Assembly: GCA_023213395.1 (NCBI GenBank)
Contig: CM041465.1
Coordinates: 131,199,741 to 131,263,740 of the forward strand
From: Cycas panzhihuaensis
Taxonomy: Eukaryota > Cycadophyta
Direction of reading: 5' to 3'
Length of the DNA stretch: 64,000 nt
The notes under the pieces are model-generated. The model was not told the origin of the DNA and ran no database searches. It saw only the letters and a list, made by a program, of their open reading frames with translations. Position numbers and translations under genes: made by a program. Below, in pieces: positions 45,072 to 57,000 of the stretch (position 1 is its first letter; each line of letters begins with the position of its first letter).

Positions 45072-45429
45072 CTAAGATTTGAGTTGGGTTTGATGCGAAT
45101 TATCTTCACTACTAGTTACTTGATGTATAAGTTGAATGTCATTCCCATTAGGAGGTCTTAACCATTGCATTTCTGAGACATGATCTAGAGAATTTGCTTC
45201 CTCTATATGCATGTCTATTGAATTGTATCGAAGGTTCCCTAAAGTGTGCACAACAACAACTTCAAAAGTTTGCCCTTGTATTGGGGAGGAAGCCTTTAGC
45301 CTTTTCTTATGTTGATCTCTAGAGTCATTGAAATCATTGCGGTTGACTATTTGTAGGGTGGCCTTTACCTATGTTTCGTGAACAATTATTTATTAGTGTC
45401 CACCTATCTTCTTCTTTTGCCTTATTTAA

Positions 45430-46230
45430 TTTTATGTGCTAATGATGAGTAGTTGTTTCCGTGTGAATTTGTGGAGTTTCATCATTATTAATGGAATTAT
45501 TCCCTGTCATTTGCTCCTCCTCCCCATTGACCTTATGGGTATCTTGTACGAGGCATTTGGTCTAAAATGGCTTCATCTCTCTAAGGGTCTAACAATGGAG
45601 GCGTTTGATAAAGTTGACAAAATTTACACACGTCTAATGTTATGACATGTAGTGCATCTGAATGGTACTCTTTCATAATTTAGATTAATTTTTATTGATC
45701 TATTTGTAACTTTGATAACTAGGTGTTCTTTGAGCAGATTCATCATATCTAACTCAACACACACTTTAGCCATACCCCTGGTGGTGTGATCTAAGATGTT
45801 CAAGTCTAGCTTGATAACCTTTCCTAGCATGGAATCAATTTTGATTAGACATTTATGTTTTCTAAATTCATCAGGCAAGAAAGGTAATCGAACCCAAACT
45901 AGAATTTTTAAGGGCCCTGGGTTACTTAGATCAAACATAAGGGACCATTGTTAAAGAGCTAGACTTGGATTACACATAAACCACAAACCTGCAGATAAGA
46001 CCTTTTCGAGATCTGTTGTATTTAAAATAAAAATATTCAAAAGGCCTTTTCCTTTTAATTCAAAAACGACTTTGCCTAATAAAATGGGGGCCCACACTAC
46101 TTTCTCCCATTCTTCCAAAGACCATGTAAGGGTATACAAGTTGTTAAATTTGCTAATAAGTATTTTTGCCTCTACTTCGATACAAATACTTTCAACATCT
46201 TTAACCGGAAAGGTAATCATATTTGTTTCG
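45430..46230 (-). pseudogene. LINE L ORF1 (DUF4283-like)
   Basis: Two adjacent open pieces (45951-46220, 45624-45938). The first has YTLTWSLEEWEKVVWAPILL, VVFELKGKGLLNIFI and VLSAGLWFMCNPSLAL. The second has MFDLSNPGPLKILVWVRLPFLPDEF, KIDSMLGKVIKLDLNILD and, at its end, FRCTTCHN, the start of a knuckle that lacks its His. This is the nucleic-acid-binding ORF1 of a plant LINE. The pieces are separated by one TAA. Confidence 0.8.
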
Positions 46231-46300
46231 TATTCTATTATTCTTGGTAATGTGCTTAAGAGATCCTCATCTGTGACATTGTTCTGGTTCTCATAATACT

Positions 46301-46865
46301 TGGCATGGGTTTGAGTTGCTTAAACTTGTGGATTGAATAAGAAGAAATCATGAACTTCATTGAGTAGGTTCCTCTGTTGCATAACCGATAATCCTAGTTA
46401 TGCATGTTTCCTTCTTAGACGATCTTGAAGGGATTATGAAGCCCAAATTGATTGGGGCCTCAAATTCTGCTTATTATTTTGAACTAATGCAAATCCTTCC
46501 TCCATTGGGACCAAAATACTTAGAAAAAATAGTAAATTTCTCTGTAAACAACAAATTTAGATGACATTCAAAAACTCAATTAGATCGTACCTCTTGACCA
46601 AGGGCCTCGATTACAAAACTATGAAGAAAATGCCACAACCTGATATCAGAAAGAATTGAACTGGAGATTAATACAGCTCAAATTTGACAAGAAGCCCTCT
46701 TCGTAAAGATTTAATAAAGTTGATCAGGGGCACCACTCTTAGAGAACTGGATAGAACTCAAATGAAGAGTTGTTCTCCCACCTTGTTTACTTCACCTACT
46801 CGTAAAATTTGTGTGTAAGGGTTATCTGCTTCGCCTCCTCTGTGCCCAACGAAGAGAGACCCAAA
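46301..46865 (-). other. Probable 5' flank of LINE L
   Basis: Somewhat GC-richer near 46790-46865 and free of coding motifs, as expected for a LINE 5' UTR. The boundary with Copia H at 46866 is sharp on the H side only. Confidence 0.4.
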
Positions 46866-47214
46866 TGTTAACGTGGAAGTTGTTTGTTAAGCCGCCAGTT
46901 AATGTTAATATGATTTAACTAAAGGTGATTAACAAAATGGTGCGAGATATTCAGAAGGTCATAACTATTACCGGGTGACACATCTTGGAAGGATATAAAA
47001 TCATAGAGCCCTTGTGTATTTAATGTATTAATTCAATAGGTGTAATTAATGTGATCCAAAGGATCTTTTGTGGTGAGATTTTCCTAAAAAAGTTTTCCAC
47101 GTAAATCTCGTACACTGTGCATCTATATTTTGTGTATATATTTATTTGCTTACTATGTATGGTTAAAGATTCTATGGGCAGGAACATATATCTATGAATT
47201 CATGTTTCCTAATA
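46866..47214 (+). repeat. 5' LTR of Copia H
   Basis: 349 bp, TGTTAACGTGG ... CCTAATA (expected end CA). Aligns with 62448-62708, sharing taaaggtgattaa and gtgatccaaaggatctt. Confidence 0.87.
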
Positions 47215-47228
47215 TGGTATCAGATCCC
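47215..47228 (+). other. Primer binding site of Copia H
   Basis: TGGTATCAGATCCC, ten matching bases to the tRNA-iMet complement, directly after the LTR. Confidence 0.87.
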
Positions 47229-48344
47229 ATAGGATCCTACACAATTGAAGTTGGAAGTTTTGGCGGAACAGTAAGATCATTAGTTATCAGGTGACGCTAT
47301 CAAACCCAAGACTCGTATTGAGAGTCCATGAACTCCAACAACGTATAAAAGTAGGCACAATTATCAGTGGTGGTTAAGGCAGTGAAAATCACCAATCAAT
47401 GAAGAATAAGGGTCTACTTTAGTTAATATTCAGATGCAAAGGCCACGTTCGTGGTATGAGTTAGCTTATTGGGGGCCATCTAAAGTCGAATGATAAATTG
47501 TAGCAGTAATTCAAGCTAATAGAGCATGTTCTAATGGTGATTTGATGGTGGTAAGACTAGTTGCACACGTATACATATGGAACGCAAGTCCACTTAAGAA
47601 AGCATAGGTCTACGCAAGTCAACTTAGGCAGTTTGCGACAATCGCATCCCATGATATCTGCTATTTAACTCGCGAAGATTCAAATCGTTGCATTTGATAT
47701 ATTTTTTTACTAAGTTTTTAACTTAGTAACATATATTAATAATTTTCAATATGAATTAAAGTATGTGAGTTGAGTTTAACAAATGAACATTTTATAAAAA
47801 GTCACATTAATTGGAATATACCTTTTAGCATATTCCACTTTTAATTTGACATTATAAAAAGGCCCTTTACTATCGATATATCACATATTGCATATTGTGA
47901 AGTATGTTGAACATATTTGAAGTGTTTTGAAGCCATTTGAAATATTTTTCGAGTGCTTTTATGTTGAATTCTAACTTGGACCATGCCCTATTACTGTGCG
48001 AAGCATTCCTTGGTTATTGGAGTTAATTCTTAAGACATCTTAAGTGTTTTTCTAAAGATTTTGTATACTTTTGAGGACATTTTAGGGCTCATTGCAAAGG
48101 GAGAATAGTTAGTGGAGTTGTCCAGTGCATGAATAATCGTTGTTCGAAATTCCCCTAGTGAGTGTGCCTGAGCTAAAGGAGACCACAGTGGTGCATTTTT
48201 TGTCTGGAAAGTCTATAAGACTATCATTTGGTGTTTGGTAACTTGTGTTAAAGCCTATTCTCAAGATGGAGTGCATGATGTCAAAGGTGAAGCAATTTCA
48301 ACGATAATAATTTCAGTGAGTGTAAGGCCAATATAGAGTTGGTA
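47229..48344 (+). other. Leader of Copia H
   Basis: About 1.1 kb without recognised coding sequence. Confidence 0.55.
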
Positions 48345-49055
48345 TTAATGGTGAACCAACTTTGAGGAATTACTAAGGTAAAAGTTGACGCAATTCCATT
48401 TGACCATAAAGAGTGCGTGAGACTTGAGGAGAAGCAATTTATGGGCATAGGATTGTTGAAGTTATCACCGACATAGAACCAAAGAGCTCTGGTTCACAAC
48501 TTAAAATAACCAAATGAGATTTAGACAAAATTATGTGATAGTTTTGAGAAAAAGAAGACAAATATGCATCTTACCCTCATGTTGGAGCTACTCGATTCAT
48601 GTGTAGAAGATGAGAACAACATCAATTCCTATCTAAATAAGATTACTAACTTAAGGATTAAGCTAGAAGAATTAAAGTCAAATTCGATCAATGATGCGCT
48701 TCTATTCATGATATTTATGTCAAGGTTGTCATCTGCTTTTGCCACTTTTCAAACCATATATGGTAGAGATGAGATGATGAAGGCAAAAATCTTTGATGGT
48801 ATTAAGAACCTTATTCTGGCAAAGGATGCCAAGCTAAAATATCATGAAATACTTAGAGGTTCTGAATCAAGTCAGGCCTTAGTCATAAAGACTTAGAGAA
48901 AAGAGGCCACTCAGAACGAGAAGTTCACACAGAGATCTCGAGAAAGATCTCACAAGAAGAAGAAATTCAATAGAAAATGTAACTACTACAAAAAGGACGG
49001 TCATAGAGAGAAGAACTATTGGTTCAAGAGACGTGACAAACACAAAGTAAGCTAG
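48345..49055 (+). pseudogene. Copia H gag
   Basis: Reads MVNQL.GITKVKVDAIPFD at the start, ALVHNLK and TKLCDSFEKKK before an open run of 110 codons (48564-48896: LMLELLDSCVEDENNINSYL, LPS-like LSSAFATFQT, ILAKDAKLKYHEILR), the usual UBN2-type capsid domain. A Lys/Arg-rich stretch and a damaged knuckle CNYYKKDGHREKNYW (about 48980-49025) follow; the second and last Cys are Tyr. Confidence 0.82.
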
Positions 49056-49079
49056 GATGACAAAAGAAAAAGTATTGTT

Positions 49080-49490
49080 GCATACTGCATCTGAGCATCA
49101 ACCGAGTCAGATTATAGACTATTAGATTTTGGATTATGGAGTGCAAAAGCATATCTCTTACCAAAAATGCAACTTTGATACGATGAACGAAAATCACAGT
49201 GGTGTTGAAATCATTCTTAGAGATACTTGTGTGTGAGTGGAAGGTATTAGCAAAGTTTCCTTAGCAAGTGGTAAGCTTACATGGGTATACTATGTACCCA
49301 AGATGCAATTGAATCTACTTTCAACCCTGGAGATCTGCAAACGTATTAAGGTGGAGTTATACTATGATAGATGCCTAATTAAGGATCCAAAGTAAAATTT
49401 CTTTGTCATTGCTACTAAAAAGGTCAAAGATAACTTTTGAGTATTTGAAAAGTTTTAATCTCAAAAGAAATCTTACGCTTTTGTTGCCAG
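49080..49490 (+). pseudogene. Copia H protease
   Basis: Decayed active site LLDFGVQKHISYQK (about 49120-49160; family LDSGAS.H), followed by GISKVSLASGKLTWVYYVPKMQLNLLSTLEICK (49240-49340), the well known V..VLYVP.L..NLLS block. Ser and Ala of DSGA are changed. Confidence 0.75.
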
Positions 49491-50350
49491 CATTGATGAT
49501 GTGAGCAAACTATAGCATGATTGCCTAGGACATCTTAATTACAAAAGCATCGCAATACCAAAGAGGTTGAAAATGGTGGAAGATTTGCCATATGTTTCAT
49601 GTTCAAACGGTATTTGTGAAGGGTGCATATATGGAAAGTATCACCACTATCCTTTTGCTCAGGATAATACCTAGAGAGCTAAGGAGAAGCTGGAGTTTGT
49701 GCATACAGATGTAATGGGTCTAATCCCAAACCCCTCAATATCAAAAGATCATTACACCCTAGTGTTTGTGGATGATTAAACCAAAGAAGCTTGGGTGTAG
49801 ATTCTGAAGAAAAAGTCAGAGGTGTTTGATCGCTTCTGTGACTGGAAAGCGATGGTAGAAAACAAAAGTAAGAAAAAGATTAAATCATTAAAAAGTGATA
49901 ATGTCAAAGAAGATGACAATCATGCATTTAATTAGTTCTGTCATAATCATGGTATAAAGTGAGAATTTATGATCCTATATACCCCACAATAAAATGGAAT
50001 TACTAAAAGAAAAAACCATACTATAATGGATATAGTGAGGTATATGGTGCACGCTAAAAACTTGCCATTGATGTTTTAGGTAGAAGTTGTGGTGACTATT
50101 ATTTATATTTTGAACTGGGTACCCACTCATGTAATTCATAGCATGACCCCCCTAAAAAATGGACTAGTCAAAAGTATGTTATTAGCTATTGAACAACCTT
50201 TGGGTGTATTAGATATGCCCACATCCCAGATGATACTCACAAGAAGTTTGATTGGAAAAGTCTAAAGTGTATATGTATGAGGTATTATGATCAAAATAAA
50301 ACTTACAGACTATAGGATCCATAGGGGAAAAAGATTGTGATTAGTTAGGA
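49491..50350 (+). pseudogene. Copia H integrase
   Basis: GAG-pre-integrase HDCLGHLNYKSIAI and CEGCIYGKYHHYPF (49515-49655). Then the core EFVHTDVMGLIP (first Asp, ~49700), VFVDD (~49770), KSDNVKEDDN (~49895, second Asp), YTPQ-stop-NGITKRKNHTIM (~49980-50025), HAKNLPLMF (~50060) and HVIHSMTPLKNG (~50135). Trp codons before HDCLGH, after VFVDD and after LPLMF are TAG or TAA. Confidence 0.82.
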
Positions 50351-50599
50351 TGTAAAATTCGACAAGTTATCGACATATCATGCTGATAAATCATCAAAAG
50401 AGCCTTTTTACCCCTCGCTATTTCCATTCTTAGATTCATTAAGAAGAGGATGATGAGCCATTCATTGGAATATATGAGGAAGTAAGACCAAGTAGGTCGA
50501 GTAATAATGAGAAGCCACCACGTGAAAAAGCACCTTCAATAATGGGTCCTTCTTACCATTATGGGCAAGGAAGACTATTGAAGATTCTAAAGTAGTAAT

Positions 50600-51506
50600 G
50601 CATACCCTTACTAATGAGAGAAGAATAATAAGTCATCATGCTAGTCGAACTCTGTTGGTAAACACCAATAACTCCAGTGATCCTAATTCGTATGATGAGG
50701 CAAAAGGAAATCCACGATAGAGAACTACAATGAAGGAATATGGTTCGCTTATGAAAAATGACACATGGGATTTTGTTCCACTCTCTCCGACGAAGAATAT
50801 TGTTGGGTCCAAGTAGGTCTACAAGACCAAGTTTCACTCTAATGGAGAGGTGAATAAGTATAAAGCCAAGATTGTCGCTCAAGGGTTCAAATAAAAAGAA
50901 GGAATTGACTATAAGGAGACATTTGCACCAATCTCTAAGATAACGATAATCTAATTGATCATATTTCTAACAACTGCTTATAGTTGGGAGTTATACTAGA
51001 TGGACATCAAGTCCGCATTTCTTAATAAAGATCTAAAGGAGATACATGTCACAGCCTTCGAGATTCATTAAGTAAATCTAAGAGCATCTTGTATGTCAGT
51101 TAAAAAAATCTTTGTACGACTTGAAACAAATACCTCATGCTTGGTATGAGAAGATGGATGTCAAGTTAAAACCTAAAGGTTTCGTAATTACTAAACTTAA
51201 CCTAAATTTGTATGTGAAAAGAAAGGGGGTGTCAATAGTCACTTGCGTGGTGTATGTGGATGATTTAATTATCAGAGGTAACTGTAACAAGACTATTATA
51301 GAAATCAAATCTAATTTGGGAGCTTCTTTTAATATGACAGACTTTAAGAGACTTCACTGCTTGTTAGGAATTCAAATAAGGCAAATGGATAATCAAATCA
51401 TGTTGTTGTAGTCGTAGTACATGAAGAGCCTACTACAGAAGTTTTGGATGCAGAATTACAAACCTATTGTAACACTATATGTTAAGGGCACAAGATTATA
51501 AAAGGG
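50600..51506 (+). pseudogene. Copia H reverse transcriptase
   Basis: MKNDTWDFVPLSPTKNIVGSK, VYKTKFHSNGEVNKYKAKIV, AQGFK, GIDYKETFAPISKI, MDIKSAFLNKDLKE (50750-51040), then an open run 51112-51411 with MYDLKQIPHAWYEKMD and the catalytic box CVVYVDDLIIRGNC (51250-51280, both Asp kept), LHCLLGIQIRQMDNQ. The frame is cut after GTRL.KG at 51506. Confidence 0.85.
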
Positions 51507-51799
51507 TTATTGAAAGTGCCAATGGCCTATAAAACCCAAAATCTAGAAGATAGATTCTTTCTAGTTCTAGAAATCAAGAGATCTAAACTAACAATGAAAA
51601 TAAGATTAACATGAGCAAGATCAAAGCACAAAGAGAATGAGCAAATGATACCAAATGGGAGGAGATGGAATTGATCCAATCTCCAAATAAATATCATTTT
51701 GATTAGCAAACTAAAAGCATAACAATACAGCTTCAACTTTATGAGAACAATAAGAAGAGATCTTAATATATAGAGTGAAAGGAGAGACTTAAGACATTG

Positions 51800-51804
51800 G
51801 ATGT
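51800..51804. repeat. Target site duplication of element J (left)
   Basis: GATGT, identical to 61578-61582. Confidence 0.9.
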
Positions 51805-54279
51805 TGTTTCCCAGCTACTGGGAATGGACTCGAGACGCATCGACGCAGGTTTGTTCAGGTATATTTTCTTACTTTTCTTACCTTGGTTTGATTAAGGTTA
51901 TTCTGATGGGTTGTTTGACATATGCTTGCACGCATTGCTCGTCTTGTTCATTATGCATGTGCCTAGCACCCTATTAGCCTATGACGACTCACACAGGGGC
52001 ATTCCTCGGTAATCGACACCCGTATGCGACAATCACTCACGATGTCTCCATGGTCTTCGGGATGCTTTTGCGGCTTGTTTATTCGTGTTACCACGTGCCA
52101 CTTATGTTGCAAACCCTTCCTAAGCTGGTTTAACCCTTAGTTAGGGCTCTTTGCACCATTTTGTGTACTTGCCTTTGGGCATTCCCGATTGTTCCCATTC
52201 ATGATTAGCCTCTATTTTGCCTCAAACCGATTTCTTTGCTTATTTTCCCTTTTTAAATTCAGATCTGAAAACTTAGCGGTACCACAAAGTTTGCAGTACG
52301 GTTCGTCTGTGATAAACCATGATCTGCAGTTTTACGCACGATCGCTTAAAATTGAAAAAAACCTGACGATGGCGCGCGTTTTTTGAGCTGGCGTGGCTCG
52401 AACGATTGAGGCGCGAGGCCCCCAACGTTCACTTGCTGTGCCCAAGGCATAAAAGCCTTTTTTCTATTCATTTGAATGATTCTTCAACTCACTTTTTGGG
52501 ATTCTTCAACTCACTTTTCAAGTTTTCTAGAGGACTTCTTCACAAAAGACAAGACAAAAGAAAGAGTGACAAGAGAACTTCTTCACAGTTGGATGTATGA
52601 AGTAGAGGGTCTATTAATTGAGTTGCGGGGCCATTCTTGCTGCCCCCTACGGAGCTCCATTACAAGCACCACCTCTCCTCACAAATACCCAAGGCTTCAA
52701 GAGGTTTTCTTCACCAAAAAAAACACTCCAAAGACCCGTTCTCAAGCTTCCAACTTGCATGAGGCTCTACTCTTCCACTCTCATGCAAAGGACATTCAAC
52801 TCCACTTCTTGGACACCGCTTGGGCTACTGCCCCCAAGTTGCTAAGTGCCTACATGCACTCATTCTTCTCCATTCAAGGTATTTATTGGCTCTGTTAATG
52901 CTTTTTTGCTTGTTTTTTCCATTGGGTTGCTTGTAAATTCTTTCCTCTTGTTTGCATGCACTTCCTTTGAGTTTCTTTTGGCCGTTTGATGCATGTAACC
53001 TTAGTAGTTGTGGCTTACTAGAGCGCTGCCCTAGGTTAGGTGCATTTGCTTGCGATTCCCTAAAACTCATCCTCTCCCACCTAGTTTCCTCTTTTGCCAT
53101 TTTCTAAGCTAGCCTAAAGGGCTTTACGAGGATTTGAGGGAGATAGGCGGGGTTAGTCCCCCATTAGTCCTTCTCCCCGAGGGTTAGTCCCTTATCCTCT
53201 CTCCCTTTATCACCCGCTTTCTTAGGAGGCAGGCTAGAGAAACCTTGGAGGGTTGGCTTGAGTTTCCTCATTGGCGTAGGCCATTTGTTACTGCATGACC
53301 CATCTTGTTGCATGCTAGCATTGTTTCCCTATACCCTGTGGAGACCTCTCGTGGGTGAGTTAGCCATCCCGAGGCTACACTCAATCCCATTCAGTGCGTT
53401 TTATGGTGTATGACGACCCGCATATGTGTCGTGCGGCTTTGTTTCCTTTCCGTTATATGTTGGTGCTTAACTACATCTGGCTAGCCTAGTTGATTTCATT
53501 TTCAGTGTATACATATACATATATCTTGTCGGTTTTGGTAGCCTCTCTCCCGAGAGGAGAGTGTTCTCTCTGGTTGTGTGCAGGATCGCTTGAGAGGGAG
53601 GGTCTGTGAGGTCAACCCGTTGTCGGTCACCGTCACGAGTGCGCCTTTCCCTTTTTTCTCGTTTTCGAGCTTTACTTTAGTTCTTTCGGTTTGTTAGTTC
53701 TTGCATACTCTCGGGAGGTAAGTGAACCCCCTTACGCCTTTGATCGGCGTTGCATGCGGCGGAAGAAGGCGGAGGGAAGGGCCTTGCGAGGAGACCGTTT
53801 GCTCGGACTCGTGTCCGGGTATTTCCGCGTGTCTTCGTGGTTTACTTTGTGTTTTACGCTTTGTTGCATTTACTTTGATGCGTAAAGGAACATAAGGAAA
53901 GAAAAAGAAAACAAATCGTGTACTTTACATTTGCTTTCTTGTACTTCTTTATTACATTGCATGACATAGTAGTATAGGTCCCATTTACCTATACCCTTTA
54001 GCCGCACTACCCCTTACCCTGTGACACGTTTGGTTGATTGCCCCCTCGTCGCCTTCTCATTGCCTTGAGAAGCCGCGCGGTTCTTTTCCCTTCCGGCCAT
54101 CCGAAGGGTAGGAAGGCCTCGTCTTGCACGACTACCTGGAAGCAACCAGGCACCTGCGATCCCGTGCCGCTCCGGCGCACGGACTACCTGCGAGGTATGA
54201 ACCTCGCTAGTTAGCATGTTTAGCATATTGTTTCTATGCCCTTCCATTGGCGTTGGATCATTGCCGGGAGAGCGTTTCT
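51805..54279 (+). repeat. 5' LTR of element J
   Basis: 2475 bp, starts TGTTTCCCAGCTAC and ends GAGAGCGTTTCT. Long blocks are identical to the 3' LTR; differences come as clustered substitutions and small indels, often around CG. Open frames inside (52825-53100 minus, 52476-52898 plus, 54014-54289 minus) recur in the 3' LTR with breaks and are not genes. Confidence 0.9.
52448..52455 (+). promoter_or_regulatory. Possible TATA box in 5' LTR of J
   Basis: CATAAAAG in a GC-richer context about 640 bp into the LTR, in both LTRs (second copy at 59749-59756), and followed by conserved sequence. Position and wording suit an LTR promoter but nothing else supports it. Confidence 0.3.
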
Positions 54280-54297
54280 TGGCGACCATATTGGGAA
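54280..54297 (+). other. Primer binding site of element J
   Basis: TGGCGACCATATTGGGAA starts right at the LTR end. It begins TGGCGACC as in tRNA-Arg-type sites; the exact tRNA cannot be named with certainty. Confidence 0.65.
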
Positions 54298-55069
54298 CCC
54301 GATGAGGAGCTAGATCGCTTCCCTTCTTGTTGGTGTTCTTGCCTCTAGGTAGGTTCGCATTTATGTTTTCGGTTGGGCAACCCCAACGTGGTGCGTACTT
54401 CCTTTCTCTTCCTTTCGCTTTTCTAACGCCGCGGGCGTTGCACGCGACGTTCTCGCGCTTGCGAGTTTGCCATTGTTAGAAGACCAATCGTCGCGTTCCA
54501 TTCCATCGCCGAACCCGTTCGCATGGAAGGTTACCGTCCGATTGGGCCTACCATACCATGACCTCGGGAACTCGAGTTCCTTCATCTGATCGGAACCCAT
54601 GAGGGCGAGGATTCCATCTATTACCCGGATGACTTTCGGCCTTCCGCTCAAGTAGCGGATGATTCGAACCCTCACGAGACTCACCACCCCACCGGCGAGC
54701 CTTACGAGGGGCGTCCCGAAGGATCCCCTACTTTCAAAGTCCCTTCGACCTCGTATGGCTATGAGAATACCCCCCTCCGCCCAGCGGCGCTTGGCGGTAC
54801 TTTCGGCGATTCACGCCAACCGCCTCTAGATGGTTCTGAGAGATACTACGTAATGTAGCATCTTCCTCGTCCATACGTCATCTACGACGATCGACGCTTC
54901 GTGCACACACGTCTATCTTAGTGTCAACCCGGCTCCAGGCAAGTGTTGCCGATTGCCTTAGTCGTGGTCCTACTTCCTGGACCGGGCGGCGCATCTTTCC
55001 CTCAACTCGGGGTTAGCATGCCTTGCGAACCAAGCGCCGTGCCACCTTGAACGTGGCACGCGTTCCCTA
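54298..55069 (+). pseudogene. J leader and possible N-terminal gag
   Basis: About 54566-54858 is open in one frame (YYPDDFRPSAQVADD near 54630-54670, GYENTPLRPAALGGTF near 54750-54800), Pro/Glu/Asp-rich as in N-terminal gag or a spacer protein. It ends in TAG and no clear start is seen. Unassigned function. Confidence 0.4.
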
Positions 55070-56058
55070 GTGAGCCTCGAGGCCCTACTACTGGCCGCCG
55101 CCAGTCATGTAGGACCCACTCCTACATATGTCGAGGCGGTTGGTGGTCCTTCTCTTTCGTGCCCCGGGCTACACGTCCTGACAGGGGGCGGGCAGGAAAC
55201 CATCTCCTGTCATGGGTGGACGTTGCACCCATATGGGGTCGCGCCACCTACGGGTGGCCCATATGGGCAAAACCGGTCCCTCATCCTCTGTTCAGGCGTC
55301 GGTAGCGACTCCTGCTGCTGCGTCGGCCTGAGGCCGCCTCCTTTCGAGTTTCTACCCATTGCTTTCCAACAAGGGGCCTCTTTCGAGGAGGGATGGGTAT
55401 GCCACCCCATCCATCCTTTGGGATGTCGATCCCTTAGCCCAAGCGAGACCCGTCCTTTCATGGACTATAGGTCGGCGCCCTTGTCGATGGCGCTGAGGAC
55501 TAATTTGCCGCCTCATCCTCACGAAGTCCCCAAATTTGACGGGACTTCGTCATGAACCCAATAGAACATGTCTTGACTTTTCCATGGCGTGCATCGACTA
55601 TTGGGCCTCGACCATATCTTGATGAAACTCTTCCGCGGTCCTTGCAACGCCCTCAAGTGGTTCTGCCTTCTTGCCCATTCGATTTCCTCATTCCGGTAGT
55701 GGACGAGTTCACAACTACTTTGGCGACGAATCCATTCGAAAGCGGAATGAAGGCGCTTCTGTCACTCAAACAAGGTCACGATGAGATGAATCGTGACTTT
55801 GTGCGATGCTTTCACGACCTTCTTCATTCCACCAAGGCCACCTTGCCTGAGGAGTTGAAGAGGGATCTCTTCGTTAATGCGCTTCGTCCTGAGGTGCACG
55901 TGGAGGTCCTCAAGATGGGGGCGACCACGTGCGACTCCGCCATCACGAGGTGTTTAGCTTTGGAGGCCATTGAGATCCAAGCGGGACTCAAGAAACCTCC
56001 CAAGCCCTCGCCAGGGCGCCTCCTCCGTGAAGGAAACCAAACCTTCATGACCGCTTAG
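55070..56058 (+). pseudogene. Gypsy-type gag of element J (one frameshift)
   Basis: Two overlapping open runs, 55070-55555 and 55552-56058, in different frames, joined at HEVPKFDGTSS / MNPIEHVLTF; together they form the PKFDG(T/S).(D/N)P.EH...F opening of the retrotransposon gag domain (PF03732 type). The second run continues with NPFESGMKALLSLKQGHDEM, RDFVRCFHDLL and PEELKRDLFVNALRPEV, the typical L.Q...E....Y..RF...L...P......D..F..GL. pattern. Gag builds the virus-like particle. A one-base indel at ~55550 is enough to explain the break. The N-terminal 150 residues are Pro/Gly-rich and unassigned. Confidence 0.8.
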
Positions 56059-57000
56059 ACCACCTCTCACCCGACTGAGAGGACCCTAGACCCGCTTACC
56101 TCCGCCATTCGCTCATTTGAGCGAACGATGAAGGAGCTTAAGCTCCAACCTCCTTCGTCGCCTACCTCCCATAGACACCGTTCAGAAGCTTCTCGTGCGA
56201 TGCCCCCGAAGGGGTAACACGATCTTCTCAAGCAAGGAGGACCGATCCTCCCTTGAGAAGAGGTGGTGCTCCATCCACGAGGGAATGTTTCCATGACGAT
56301 TCGCGTTGCGGGCACGGCACCACGCCCGCCGCGCGATTCGTCCCTCAGCGGGCATCGAGGCTAACCTCGATCAACCCATTCATAGAGACCCGTTCTCCAA
56401 ACATGGGGAGCGTGGTCGTGATGTTCAACGAGGAGCGGTCCGAATCGGGATAGATCTCCGATCCTCGCGCCATGGTAGAGGGAAGGGTGTGCGAAGGTCA
56501 CCTTCACCTTGGCGCTCCCACGGCCGTGCTCCATCACCTTCACGGTCCCGCTTCAAGGGAAAGAAGGTTGTCCAATTGCTTGAGACCACTCCGTTATATG
56601 CCTTAACTTGGGTCCCAGGCGCTAAAGAGGCTGGTGCCTCTTCATCCACATCTTACCTTGATCCTCTTAGGAGCCGGTTCCTCAGGATTCCTGCGCTTCC
56701 CAAGACTATTCCCAGTATGCCCGGCCGGTACGATTTTCAAGGGTGCTTACCCAACCTATGGGGAAGGGTAAACCCTTTCTATCGTTGACGAGCTCTACAA
56801 AATCCTTTGCGGGAATGTCCTCGATGGACGTCTTGAGAAGCTGCGCTGAGCAACGTGCTCTTCTTCTTGAAGCTCTTGGCCAACAAGACGCTTCCAACCA
56901 TGCGATAGGTGCTACCTCCCATGGGCCACTGTCATCTCATTTGATCCTAGAGATCTCCCATCTCCCAGCGGAGAAGCTTTTACGTGCAGATTCGTCATTA
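56059..57000 (+). pseudogene. J gag C-terminal and spacer region
   Basis: Continues in several frames with Arg/Ser/Pro-rich sequence (SPSPWRSHGRAPSPSRSRFK near 56510-56560), usual in nucleocapsid tails. A run at 56743-57024 with LTSSTKSFAGMSS, CAEQRALLLEALGQQDA and ISHLPAEKLLRADS leads toward the protease. No CCHC knuckle recognised. Confidence 0.55.

Larger units (their letters stand above)
41821..46300 (-). mobile_element. Decayed L1-type LINE (L)
   Basis: ORF1 (DUF4283-like) and ORF2 (endonuclease, RT) segments occur in LINE order on the minus strand. Both ends are uncertain: the 5' end may reach to 46865, where Copia H begins, and no poly-A tail or target duplication was found. It is a different lineage from the LINE pair at 28847-39671 (different endonuclease and RT wording). 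Stops and frameshifts throughout. Confidence 0.8.

Noticed and set aside
46072-46296. Plus-strand 74-codon open frame
   Set aside because: Antisense to LINE L ORF1.
52825-53100. Minus-strand open frame repeated as a longer version at 60000-60389
   Set aside because: Repetition is due to the two LTRs of J; the two versions differ in length by frame breaks and have no domain.
55070-55555. 161-codon open frame as an independent Pro/Gly-rich gene
   Set aside because: It runs into the PKFDG opening of the gag domain and overlaps the next gag frame by four bases; best read as part of a frameshifted gag.
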